Assembly (NCBI GenBank): GCA_024243835.1
Contig: JALPMN010000603.1
Coordinates: forward strand, 1-29,150
Direction of reading: 5' to 3'
Origin: Enteropsectra breve
Taxonomy: Eukaryota > Microsporidia
Length of the DNA: 29,150 bases
Shown here: piece by piece, positions 1 to 8,759 of the stretch
Numbering within the stretch: the stretch's first letter is position 1
Layout of the letters: each line of letters starts with the position of its first letter
Notes under the pieces: generated by a model
Databases searched by the model: none
Seen by the model: only the letters and a program-made list of their open reading frames with translations
What the model was told of the DNA's origin: nothing
Position numbers and translations under genes: made by a program

Positions 1-887
1 GGGGTAAAATGAAATGCGACAATAAATAAAGCATTTTTATAACAGCACCAGATAAACAATCGTTTGCTTTTAAAAACTGCAAGATTTAAAATGAAAGGGA
101 TGGAACTCATTGAATCGAAGGCCTAAGTCTCGGGAAAAAAACATTTTTATTCCGAGATTATGTCGTTATTATTGTAGCCAGTAACTGAGGGTGCCACTTC
201 CCAATTGGGAACCTTAAATTTAGTGAACGATCAAAGTGATCGTTCACATCTATATAAGGTAATGAAATTTGTTACCCATGTTTAAGGGTGAACCATCCAA
301 TAAATTATTCTCCAACTCTTCTTCGTCTACAATTATAAAACTTGTTAAGAAATTTAACTTATGGATAGACCGGTAAATTGAATTCTGCTCCTCCTTTCTT
401 TGTACAAATTTTTCATACCTGTAAAAATAGAAAAGTTCCTTTTGGGGAAACTAAAGACTCTTGTGATAGCACGCATTTAGCAAATAATATTATCACACAT
501 GAGTATCTGAAGCTGTTTTGACACATTTTGTTAGATGCCCGTGATGCGTAGCATCTTTATTGAAGTTTTATTATAACTTTCCCTGTTGATGTTTAAATTA
601 TGTGTCTATTTTATACTTGCTGAGAAAGATTGATATATTCACTCCAGTGGTGCAACCGGATGCATTATTTGCTGTATCTAGTGAAAAGTCAATCTCATTT
701 TTTATTTGTGATGTAAAAAACTTGCTGTTATAAATAAAGGGTGATGTAAATAAATGTTAAGATAAATGTTAATAGACAATTTACAATATCGGATCAAGAT
801 TTTTCTTATCCCTTAAAACCAGTAAAATCATAATGACCAATCAAAAGTATTATTTTTTTTATCAGAATAAATCATGACAGCGATGCT
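1..887. other. AT-rich intergenic stretch, no gene recognised
   Basis: No reading frame on either strand here has a plausible start signal or recognisable protein, and I see no tRNA or rRNA signature. The only structure I can point to is a pair of adjacent palindromes at 198-211 and 223-247, listed separately. A small gene or structured RNA below my detection limit cannot be excluded. Confidence 0.5.
198..247. repeat. Two adjacent palindromes / potential hairpin
   Basis: Bases 198-211 form a perfect 14-bp palindrome (TTCCCAATTGGGAA). Bases 223-233 (GTGAACGATCA) and 237-247 (TGATCGTTCAC) are perfect 11-bp inverted arms around a 3-nt loop. The arms are less AT-rich than their surroundings. The structure could be a protein-binding site, a terminator-like hairpin or part of a small RNA; the sequence does not decide. 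Confidence 0.6.
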
Positions 888-906
888 AAAAAAATTTTAT
901 GCCCCT
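888..906 (+). promoter_or_regulatory. AAATTT/CCC start signal of the 911 gene
   Basis: An A7T4 block at 888-898 is followed by CCCC at 902-905, five bases before the ATG at 911. This matches the AAATTT-like plus CCC-like signals described upstream of microsporidian start codons. An upstream ATG at 899-901 opens a frame of only three sense codons that ends in TAA at 908-910, directly abutting the real ATG. If transcription starts at the CCC element, that ATG is not in the mRNA. Confidence 0.65.
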
Positions 907-910
907 ATAA

Positions 911-3526
911 ATGACTAAGACTCCGTTAAAGCTCTTTGCAATCGCGTTAGTTTTAGGAATGATCATTTTGTACATGAGCATTAAGAAAAAAGACACAAGT
1001 AAACCAGAAAAAGATACGCGCGCCCCTCCTAGTCAAAGAAGTAACAGCGCGGTGCCAAATTACGTTACGGAATTCTATGAAAGAGCCGCCTCTACGGCCA
1101 CTAGCTGCTATGATCTTGAGAACTGGAACACTAATGAAGAAAGAAAGCAAGCAATTATAAAAAGTCAGAAAACAGTAATGAAGCAGTCTTGTGCGCACTG
1201 CAAAAAGCCGATGAACATAAAGCTGTTTCCAGCTTCAATAACACTGGAAAAGCTCATGGGGGCAGCAGAATATCCGTACGAGAGTGACTTTGTAAGCTCC
1301 TTTAATCTGCATGTCAGAGTATGCCGCGCGAAATGCCTTGCTCGCCACCAGCACTGCTCCTCGGTCCTTCAAGACAAATTCAGCATCAACGGCTATCTGC
1401 CTGAATGTGACACCAGCAACTGCGTTAGATGCAGAGGCGCCTTTTTCAATAAAAATATTGTGCGGACTGCAGTGCAGTGTCTCTATAACAGCACCAAATC
1501 CTATGAATTTGCATATATTTATAAAACACTACAGAAATATCATGGTGGTGATATCAGAACAAGCTTAATGCAGACAGCTCTTCCTAAAGAATACGCGCAG
1601 CATATAAAAACTAACGTTGAAAAATGCGAATTTAAAGGCAAACAGTCAATTCTCGCCAGCTTGGATTATACCATGCAACACTCAAGTGACGATAAAGTGG
1701 CTGAGGTTCTTAGTAGATTTTTAAAATATTCTCTTCGGGACAGTATTATTGACAACTCAAAATTCTGGGACAACTATTTTAAGAAAATGAACAAATCCGA
1801 AAAAAGACAATGTTTGATGTCTGCAGTTGATTTTATTAGCGAGGAATTTGTAAGAATGAAGGCTGATTTATATGGAATACTTATGTTTTTATGTCCTATA
1901 TATTTAGATACAGAAGAACTTCTCAAGCTGATCAGAAAATGCCTCCTTTCCGAGCAATATTTTCTTCTTTCCTTCCTATTAGTCGCGCCAAATATATCAT
2001 ATTTTCAAACGCAGCGGCACCTTTTATTTGCAAATAATCTTCCTGGAGTCTTCTCTATCCTGCGGATTGTAGAAACCAGCCTTAAAAATCCCGCCGAAAG
2101 TATTTTGTTGAAAGGATGCATCGATAAAAAAGCACAGGCCGTGGCAAGATGCATATCTGCAAAGCCGCACGAACATGTACGCTTTGGTTTTACAGCAATC
2201 TTCATTTATCTAAAGAGACTCTACAAGCTGAAGTCTAAAGGAGAAAATGCCTGTCGCGATAAAAAGAAGTGCATCGAGTTCTATGAAAGCCTTATAAGGC
2301 ATATTCTAGAAGACTTTCCAAAATTAGATAGTCCGTTTTTATGGCCAATGGTAAATGAGAGTATGTTTTTGAAAATCTGCATTTTCTATAGGAAAAAATA
2401 TCGCTATATGATGCAACAGAGCCCTTTCTTGGATTTGATTTTCGAAAAGCAAGATAAGAACGTCAATATATACACATCATTTTCGAGTGAAAAAAAGTAT
2501 CTTGAGCTGAACGAAGAAGAGCGAAAGGAAGTGTGTGTGCTAAGAGCCTTGAGCTACTGCACTGGTGTTCGTCGGACAATAGAAATGCATTCCATCGCTT
2601 ATGAGACTCAGAAGCTTTTGGCAGATACGGCTATTAAGAATGGCAGAAGTCTGATGCGGGAGGGATTGGAGCTTGTTCCGCAGATATGCAAAAAATATTA
2701 TAAAGGCACCGCATACACAAACTTTCTCCATGATTTGTGCTATTCCACACAGTTTATCCATTGCGTCTTGGACGATGCGGTATTTAGAGATCTTTTCAAA
2801 GCCTGCCAAAAATACTCTCGAGCAGAAACAGGCTTTTTGCCGCTCAAACCAAGATTCTCTGGGGCGCTCAACTGCGAGAAATGGAACGAAAATGATGTTC
2901 TGCTGTGGTGTAAAAAGACTAACTTTATTGAATGGCTCCGTTGTCTTTCAGATTCTAAAGCGCAATACTGGTTTGTTAAAAGACACTTAGAGACGATATT
3001 GAAGTACGTGTTAGATAACGCAGGCAGCGACATCCGGATGGAGGCAGAGCTCGTGGTCAAATGCTGGCTCATTGCATCGAATGCAAATGATAAAGGATGC
3101 AATGTGGATATTTTTGGGACTTTGGCTGCTGCAAAAAATGGATATGTCCATGCAAATTTGTATTTCCTGATGAACCGCAAAAGCTTTGGCCCGGAAATGG
3201 CAATGCGCCTGTTGGATAAAATATGCAGCTCCCATAACAAGGATCGCTCTGGCAAAAATGGTGTTGCTGAGCTGCAGGAAAAATATATAAAGTTCATGAA
3301 GGCATGGGAAGAGACGGACATTATTTTTTCGTGCATCACAAACGAGCTAGTCGTTAAAATTAGAATTTTTATGGACAAGCTGGAAGAAATCAGGGAATCA
3401 CGGCTACAGAAGCTATTCGAGGATTTTATGAAGAATCCTTCTGCGCTAAATAGTATTAAGAAAAATCATAAAGATTTCTACAAGGCGATGGCTGAATCGT
3501 TGATTTCATTCCTCAGGCGGCAATAG
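911..3526 (+). CDS. Large N-terminally membrane-anchored protein of unknown function
   Basis: The frame encodes 871 residues and I do not recognise the family. Residues about 6-25 form one hydrophobic segment followed by a lysine-rich stretch, which suggests a signal anchor or uncleaved signal peptide. Residues about 94-180 are cysteine-rich, with CAHC and CDTSNCVRC arrangements that could bind zinc or form disulfides. The rest looks largely helical, rich in Lys, Leu, Phe and Tyr, with cysteines scattered throughout. The start is fixed by the AAATTT/CCC signal just upstream. Codons favour A/T endings more than in the conserved genes of the window. It heads a block of three membrane or secreted genes on the same strand, so a lineage-specific surface or secretory-pathway role is plausible but unproven. 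Confidence 0.8.
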   Translation: MTKTPLKLFAIALVLGMIILYMSIKKKDTSKPEKDTRAPPSQRSNSAVPNYVTEFYERAASTATSCYDLENWNTNEERKQAIIKSQKTVMKQSCAHCKKPMNIKLFPASITLEKLMGAAEYPYESDFVSSFNLHVRVCRAKCLARHQHCSSVLQDKFSINGYLPECDTSNCVRCRGAFFNKNIVRTAVQCLYNSTKSYEFAYIYKTLQKYHGGDIRTSLMQTALPKEYAQHIKTNVEKCEFKGKQSILASLDYTMQHSSDDKVAEVLSRFLKYSLRDSIIDNSKFWDNYFKKMNKSEKRQCLMSAVDFISEEFVRMKADLYGILMFLCPIYLDTEELLKLIRKCLLSEQYFLLSFLLVAPNISYFQTQRHLLFANNLPGVFSILRIVETSLKNPAESILLKGCIDKKAQAVARCISAKPHEHVRFGFTAIFIYLKRLYKLKSKGENACRDKKKCIEFYESLIRHILEDFPKLDSPFLWPMVNESMFLKICIFYRKKYRYMMQQSPFLDLIFEKQDKNVNIYTSFSSEKKYLELNEEERKEVCVLRALSYCTGVRRTIEMHSIAYETQKLLADTAIKNGRSLMREGLELVPQICKKYYKGTAYTNFLHDLCYSTQFIHCVLDDAVFRDLFKACQKYSRAETGFLPLKPRFSGALNCEKWNENDVLLWCKKTNFIEWLRCLSDSKAQYWFVKRHLETILKYVLDNAGSDIRMEAELVVKCWLIASNANDKGCNVDIFGTLAAAKNGYVHANLYFLMNRKSFGPEMAMRLLDKICSSHNKDRSGKNGVAELQEKYIKFMKAWEETDIIFSCITNELVVKIRIFMDKLEEIRESRLQKLFEDFMKNPSALNSIKKNHKDFYKAMAESLISFLRRQ

Positions 3527-4000
3527 GCCTGTATACTAAATAAATATCTTTTATATAAATTTTTAATAGTTTTATGATGCTGGCACTAGTCCAATTAAAA
3601 ATCTTAACCGCTTATTGTTGTAGATAGATCTGAGCATTGAAAAGCATAATAATAGGTAATGGGCTCTTTTGGATAATAAAAATAGAATAAATTGACGCGT
3701 AAATCTCTTTCATTATGCAACAATAATCTTATCATTTTTCTAAATATTTACAGTATGTTTCTTCTGGCCTGTAACTTTTAAAAATTTTGATGCTAAAATT
3801 TTGATTATTGGATTTAGATTAATTTGTACTGATTATTTGTCTTATTTTTCTGATAGAATGCCTATGGCTTGAACTGAAAGTGATTTTGTAAAGTATGAAC
3901 TGATTAACACAATATTTGCATAATGATTGCTCTGTATCGTTTTTATAATTCATTTCAAGTACAATATTAGTGATGTAATCAATTTAGGAAAAATAAAATT
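3527..4000. other. Intergenic, nothing recognised
   Basis: AT-rich DNA. An AATAAA-type element lies just after the stop of the upstream gene (around 3539-3544) and may serve polyadenylation. I see no coding frame or repeat. Confidence 0.5.
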
Positions 4001-4018
4001 AAAAATTTTGCATAGCCT
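4001..4018 (+). promoter_or_regulatory. AAATTT start signal of the 4019 gene
   Basis: An AAAAATTTT block at 4001-4009 and a weak GCCT at 4015-4018 lie directly before the ATG. The CCC triplet is incomplete here, but the AAATTT part is clear. Confidence 0.5.
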
Positions 4019-4258
4019 ATGGCTTACACATTGTTCGTTAAAGTTATTCTCATTCTGGTATTCCTCCTAGCATTATTTTCTATAACAGTGCACGCTAGTA
4101 ATTCAAAATATATAGATAGCCTACTAAAACTGAAAGCGTTTTGTGAAGTATTTGACAAAGAGAAGTGTGGAAACTCAAGCCATTGCGAAATACAGGATGC
4201 CACTTGCGAACAGTTTTATAGCTGGTATGAAAGGATAAGGCCCACGCCTGAAAATTAA
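4019..4258 (+). CDS. Small secreted cysteine-containing protein
   Basis: The product is 79 residues. Residues about 5-26 are strongly hydrophobic and end at a VHAS sequence typical of signal-peptidase sites, giving a mature peptide of about 53 residues. The mature part holds four cysteines (FCEVF, KCGN, HCEI, TCEQ), an even number compatible with two disulfides, and an NSS glycosylation sequon. I do not recognise a family. The AAATTT block immediately upstream and the clean signal peptide argue that it is a real gene despite its size. It sits between two other genes with N-terminal hydrophobic segments. A short secreted host-exposed or spore-wall factor is a reasonable inference, not a demonstrated role. 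Confidence 0.6.
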   Translation: MAYTLFVKVILILVFLLALFSITVHASNSKYIDSLLKLKAFCEVFDKEKCGNSSHCEIQDATCEQFYSWYERIRPTPEN

Positions 4259-4807
4259 AGAATTTTCCATTTTAGAAAAAATTTTATAGCAAAATTTTGA
4301 ACATCTTCGATTATTCAGTTAATATTTAGTGTACTGCAAAACATTAACTTTTATAACCAATCTTAGCAACTGAAGGTAATAAAGCTATGCATAAACAGGT
4401 GGAATACATATAAATGTTCATCCTGTCATTCGCATCAATAACCGCCTGGTTACAGTTTAGATTTATCCTTAATTACTCATAATAACTGTTGTAAGATGTT
4501 TCAAAAGCTTGATTATATAGGCGAGTTAAAGCTGCAAAGCTTTGATTAAAAGTTTCTGATGTTATGTCCCTTCCAGTTGAATAATTACTTTAATAAACCG
4601 AAACAAACCTTTTAGATAGATATTTTTCTCAACAGAACTCACTCTATTTAAAAAGATTATTATCTTAAACCGAACATTTAAAGTCTGCAATGCATTCCCA
4701 AACCACTTGCCGAGCATTTCTTATAGGGTTTGTCTAAATACTCTCAACTTTAATGACAGTAGTTTAATTTACAACAACAATATAAAGGCTAAATAATACC
4801 CAACTTT
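4259..4807. other. Intergenic, nothing recognised
   Basis: A 549-base AT-rich spacer with no supported frame. A CCC triplet at 4799-4801 lies six bases before the next ATG and is taken as the start signal of that gene. Confidence 0.5.
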
Positions 4808-6112
4808 ATGCTTATCATTGTTCTGTTGGCCGCTCTTGCCACAGCACATACAACAAACAGGATGTGTGACAAGTGCAGTGAGACTAGACAAAGGCTAAAA
4901 TTAATGTTTAGAAGGGCATTTTATCTGATCGAGCTTAATGAACAGTACAGCATGCACTCGCACTATAAACATAGAAAGATATTTAAAACACCTATTTATT
5001 TATCACAAAGCAGAGCCGTTAAGGAACACAGGGCAACGATGCATCTCCCTGTGCACTTCTGTGCAGTGCAAGAAGACTCGTCTACAAACTACTGTAACAC
5101 AAGAATCCCATTACAAAGCAGATTAAAGCCATCAGAGGGCACTTTATTATTTAAAAATAGGCATCTGACAGATAAGGGGGAATCTCAGGAGAGAAGTCAA
5201 TATGTAAAATCAATGAACAATTTTTTATTAGAAGAAACTTCCAGTGCCTCAGACGCCTCCTTGGAGTGGGACGGCACTTTCGATGAAACAAGGCCCTACG
5301 GAACAAGCATCGCCTCAAGTGCGTCTGAGCATCAAACGGAAATGGTCCCACCAGAATGTGAAAAAAACGTAATAAAACGGTATGATCCTATCATTCATCT
5401 ACTGCTGTCAATAGAAGAAGTCAGGCTTCATTTTGAAACGCTTGGTGGTATCTACAGATATCAGGACTGCTCTGCATACAACGTCATTTCTAACAATGCT
5501 GATATTCTGGCGGTTCTGAATGAAATAGACCTTCTTGTCAAGCACTTAAAGCCGGATAGTGTTGTTAGAGAGGCTTTTAAAATGCTGTTTGCGACTCTTT
5601 CTGCAGAATCTGCTGCTTTTAGAGAACTAACAAAAAGCATATTTTCACTTCCAATGAAAGAAATTCTTGATCAAGGAAGCAGAACTGCATGCGCTGATTA
5701 CGGGATGCAGCATCTGCATATTAAAAACACTATGGTAGCCTCTTCGATACAAAACTTCTTCCACGAGAGAGTTGACTTAAAGACTTTGGCAGAACAAACA
5801 TTAGAAAGAGATAAATACGTTTGTATGAGCTTTGAGCGGGATTATGGTGCAGACCAAGATGTTAAGCATTCTTATATTATTATACCCGAAAAAACTCAGG
5901 TGTTTTTCAATGGTTCACACGCTCTGTCATGTGCGGTAGCAGCAGTGATATGCTACGACAGGACTAATGACAGTTACTTCGTGTATCTGAAAGAGGGTAT
6001 GAATTACTTCGCAAGGAGCATTTATGGGACCGTAAGAATGGATTATAAAAACATCCAAAGGACTATTAATGAAAATGCGGTCTTTGTTTTGTTGCGTGTG
6101 TCTGCATGTTGA
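4808..6112 (+). CDS. Secreted protein with weak similarity to a catalytically dead ubiquitin-specific protease
   Basis: The product is 434 residues. Residues 1-13 (MLIIVLLAALATA) are a short signal peptide. Residues about 15-185 are polar and show no recognisable domain, with serine/acidic-rich stretches. Residues about 186-215 (including HLLLSIEEVRLHFE) and about 335-431 resemble in pattern the helix after the catalytic cysteine and the C-terminal beta-sheet of the USP fold: YVCMSFERD, then YIIIPE, then VAAVICYDR, NDSYFVYLKEG and a final AVFVLLRV strand. In active USPs the penultimate strand carries GGHY; here NDSYF takes its place, and no Asn-x-Cys box is visible before residue 186. If the assignment is right the enzyme is inactive. 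The start is supported by the signal peptide and the upstream CCC. It could equally be an unrelated secreted family. Confidence 0.7.
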   Translation: MLIIVLLAALATAHTTNRMCDKCSETRQRLKLMFRRAFYLIELNEQYSMHSHYKHRKIFKTPIYLSQSRAVKEHRATMHLPVHFCAVQEDSSTNYCNTRIPLQSRLKPSEGTLLFKNRHLTDKGESQERSQYVKSMNNFLLEETSSASDASLEWDGTFDETRPYGTSIASSASEHQTEMVPPECEKNVIKRYDPIIHLLLSIEEVRLHFETLGGIYRYQDCSAYNVISNNADILAVLNEIDLLVKHLKPDSVVREAFKMLFATLSAESAAFRELTKSIFSLPMKEILDQGSRTACADYGMQHLHIKNTMVASSIQNFFHERVDLKTLAEQTLERDKYVCMSFERDYGADQDVKHSYIIIPEKTQVFFNGSHALSCAVAAVICYDRTNDSYFVYLKEGMNYFARSIYGTVRMDYKNIQRTINENAVFVLLRVSAC

Positions 6113-6409
6113 GGGTCTTTTCTAAAGCTAACATTACATTTAAAGTCATTCTGACAAAAAGGCATTCTAATAACGAAAAGTTTTATTGAGGGTCTGGCAC
6201 AGCAAGAGATAAGTAAATGTTTTGCACTTTAAAAGAACTTTCTTCTGCTGTTGATGGTACTGTCATTATTATCAGAGCAATCAAAATGCTGCCACCTGTG
6301 CTTCTCTAATGAACTTTAAAACCGTTGGCATATTATGACCGAACTCTATTTTTCCTGCTCTTAATGCATTCACTCTGTAACTAGCTTCTTCCGATATATT
6401 TTATTTGGT
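6113..6409. other. Intergenic, nothing recognised
   Basis: AT-rich spacer between the secreted gene and eS26. No frame or repeat is supported. Confidence 0.45.
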
Positions 6410-6447
6410 AAAATTTTTTCAAAGTTTTCGGCTGGAATGAGCCCATA
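6410..6447 (+). promoter_or_regulatory. AAATTT/CCC start signal of eS26
   Basis: An AAAATTTTTT block (6410-6419) precedes CCC at 6442-6444, three bases before the ATG at 6448. An upstream ATG at 6437 opens a frame of three sense codons whose TAA (6446-6448) overlaps the first base of the eS26 ATG. Confidence 0.65.
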
Positions 6448-6759
6448 ATGCCAGTTAAGAGAAAAAATCACGGAAGACAGAAGAAAAATAGAGGAGCAAC
6501 AGTCAACCTCCAGTGCGACAAGTGCGGAGCCATTATTGCCAAGGACAAGGCAGTGAGCCGCACATCCATCAGCCCAGTTATTGAGGCAGCATCCATGGAT
6601 GATCTCAACGTTGCCACAATCTACGAGAAGCCAGAGGTTCCAACCTTCATGAACATGGAGAACCACTGCATCAGCTGTGCCTGTCACTTGAGAATCGTCA
6701 GAGTGAGAAGTGATTTCCACAGAAAGGAGCGCTACACTCCAAGAGTACGTAATGAGTAA
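6448..6759 (+). CDS. RPS26: 40S ribosomal protein eS26
   Basis: The product is 103 residues, close to the usual length of eS26, a small-subunit protein at the mRNA exit channel. The N-terminus MPVKRKNHGRQKK is the basic eS26 start. The zinc-ribbon cysteines are present as CDKC (residues 23-26) and CISC (74-77). The family blocks KDKAVSR and VIEAASMDDL lie between them, and the tail contains RIVRVRS and a basic C-terminus. The frame is open from the first ATG with no intron, although ribosomal protein genes are where microsporidian introns are most often found. The start is supported by the AAATTT/CCC signal. Confidence 0.95.
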   Translation: MPVKRKNHGRQKKNRGATVNLQCDKCGAIIAKDKAVSRTSISPVIEAASMDDLNVATIYEKPEVPTFMNMENHCISCACHLRIVRVRSDFHRKERYTPRVRNE

Positions 6760-7266
6760 AAATTAAATAATATTTTAGCTACATGCCCTTTTGTTTATAG
6801 AATTAAAACACCAGACTTAAATTTACAGTACTTGATAACTTGTATTCTATACTAGCGTGTTTATTCTATACTAAGATGTTATGCTGCAGATTCATTAAGA
6901 AATCAACTACGAATAGAATAATGTCGTATCACACTTTAATTAAGCGAATGAATTTATTTAAAATCTAAATAAGAGGCTTAGAAGACTTTTTGTATGTGCG
7001 AATAAATAGAAATGATTCTATAGAGCTATAAAGGATCATAATTCATGAACCAAACATTGGAAATTCTTTCTTTAACAAATGCTTTCTTTAACTAATACTT
7101 TCTATGACAAATGTTTTCTATGACAAATACTTTCTTTAACAAATATTAGTGTTCTTATTCCTAAAAACAATTATTAATGCTGCTGCAGCGTCATAATATT
7201 GAACATTTCTGTACATAATGCATGTTTGTTTATACCGTAATTTAATTTATTTTCCTATTGTTTATC
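6760..7266. other. Intergenic with a 16-nt tandem array
   Basis: A 507-base spacer. Apart from the five-unit array at 7066-7145, nothing is recognised. An AT-rich TTTCC stretch close to the septin start (7251-7255) may be a weak start signal. Confidence 0.5.
7066..7145. repeat. Tandem array, five 16-nt units
   Basis: Five consecutive 16-base units begin at 7066, 7082, 7098, 7114 and 7130. The first reads CTTTCTTTAACAAATG and the others differ from it at one to four positions. The array lies upstream of the septin gene. It may be neutral slippage or a set of binding sites; the sequence does not say which. Confidence 0.85.
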
Positions 7267-8274
7267 ATGGAAGCACCCGAAGGAATTGGAATAGCAAGCC
7301 TTCCACGGCTGTACAACGCACGGCTCACCGCAAAGCCCATCTACTTCAATGTGATGGTGGCAGGCGGCAAGGGCCTGGGCAAGACAACCTTCATGAACAA
7401 TTTTCTGGGGAAGAACATTCTGAAGATGCAGCCCTTCGCAGAAACAGAGACGAAGAAATTCTGGTATGACGAGCAGCTCTGCAACATTCAGACATCGATC
7501 ATCGATCTCCGGGAACAGGACACGAACATCAAGATGCGTGTTGTGGAGATCGATGGGATTGGGGACCACGTGACGAACAGGGGCATTGGCCAGCCGCTGC
7601 GTTGGCTGATGCACTCGCTTTTCGAGGACTACCAGGAGCAGTTCTCCCGGATGGTCAAGGCACAGATTGTTGACAGGCGCATTCATCTGTGTTTCTATTT
7701 CCTGGAGCCGAGCACTGCCGTGGGATGCGCAGATCTCGAGGCAATGAAGGCCATTTCCTCGTACTGCAGCATCATCCCCGTGATAGCAAAGTCAGACACG
7801 ATCGACTCGCGCAGCATCCCCAGGATCAAGAAGGCGGTGAGAGACGCCCTTGATGCGAACGGCGTGTTTGTTTATGAAGACCTTAAAAGTGGCTCTGAAA
7901 CTCCATTTACCGTTGTTTCTGGGCCGATAGCCGAGGACGAAATAAAAAACGATCGGGAATATCCGTGGGGTGCCATTTCGGTGCGAGACTTCCGGGGCAA
8001 TGAGTTCAAGGCACTCAGGGACTTTGTTCTGATGCACTCGGCATGGAATCTGATCCAGGAAACTGATTTCTACTACAACAACTACAGGGCCTCGCGCATG
8101 GCAGCGCAGATTGTCAATGGGCGGGATGCAAATGGGAAAATAGCTTTAAGCAAAGATGCGGCAGGAAAGGAGGCGGTGCACAACAGTCTGATGATAAAAA
8201 TGGAGCAGCACAAGAATGAGATTCTCAGCCTGAAGAACAAGCTGAAAGAAAAGAGAGAAATACAGGAACAGTAA
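7267..8274 (+). CDS. Septin
   Basis: Septins are GTP-binding proteins that polymerise into filaments at division sites and membranes. The 335-residue product shows the septin layout: a beta-strand PIYFNVMVAG leading into a P-loop GGKGLGKT (33-40), a G3 region DGIGD (96-100) where septins usually have DTPGxGD, RRIHLCFYFLEPS before G4, the G4 motif AKSD (174-177), and the septin-unique element around NDREYPWG (228-235). A C-terminal coiled coil follows from about 305, rich in Lys, Glu and Leu. The start is taken at the first ATG (7267). The G3 change may weaken GTP hydrolysis. I cannot decide among the CDC3, CDC10, CDC11 and CDC12 types. Confidence 0.92.
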   Translation: MEAPEGIGIASLPRLYNARLTAKPIYFNVMVAGGKGLGKTTFMNNFLGKNILKMQPFAETETKKFWYDEQLCNIQTSIIDLREQDTNIKMRVVEIDGIGDHVTNRGIGQPLRWLMHSLFEDYQEQFSRMVKAQIVDRRIHLCFYFLEPSTAVGCADLEAMKAISSYCSIIPVIAKSDTIDSRSIPRIKKAVRDALDANGVFVYEDLKSGSETPFTVVSGPIAEDEIKNDREYPWGAISVRDFRGNEFKALRDFVLMHSAWNLIQETDFYYNNYRASRMAAQIVNGRDANGKIALSKDAAGKEAVHNSLMIKMEQHKNEILSLKNKLKEKREIQEQ

Positions 8275-8736
8275 ATTTCATTTTTTAAAGATATTTTTTT
8301 TATATGCAAGGATCAAAACGATCTTTCATAAATAGCTTATGTGATTATCTAAAATCTCGGGTATTTAATTATAAATATATGTTAACAGCTTATATGTTAT
8401 TTATGATAGTGTTTCAAAGTGTATGATGATGCTAGTTGTGGTAGTAAAAGGGGCTGTTCATTTAAAAATGAGAAATACAGGAAGCAAAGATATTTGTGCT
8501 TTCTAATTATAAAGAGTGTTGCAGTGATACAAATATTTAAATTCTCTTTTATGTTACGTTATTCTTCCTGCAACATTTATATTAAAATCAATAAAATTAC
8601 TGATATCAAAAGCTCTCTGCTTTTTACAGCCCTTGCCAAGAACTCTAAACAGAACAAAAATACAATTAAATGGCAGAATTCCTGGATAGATCCGCACAAA
8701 AACGCTTGTTTTCAAATAATGCGCCCCTGGCTAAAA
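8275..8736. other. Intergenic, nothing firmly recognised
   Basis: AT-rich spacer. A frame of over 100 codons crosses it but needs a GTG start and overlaps the DP gene out of frame, so it is not accepted. An ATG at 8670 is in frame with DP but is judged upstream of the transcript start. Confidence 0.45.
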
Positions 8737-8759
8737 TTTGTGGTTCCTTTCGGTGCCCC
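8737..8759 (+). promoter_or_regulatory. CCCC start signal of the DP gene
   Basis: CCCC at 8756-8759 directly abuts the ATG at 8760, and an AAAATTT block lies about 20 bases upstream (8733-8739). This is the signal seen before most other starts in the window and favours the internal ATG over the one at 8670. Confidence 0.55.

Noticed and set aside
2740..3378. Minus-strand frame of 212 codons
   Set aside because: It lies entirely antisense within the 911 gene and has no start signal or recognisable domain.
8670..8759. In-frame 30-residue N-terminal extension of DP
   Set aside because: The extension holds no conserved DP feature, while CCCC directly abuts the ATG at 8760. It remains possible.
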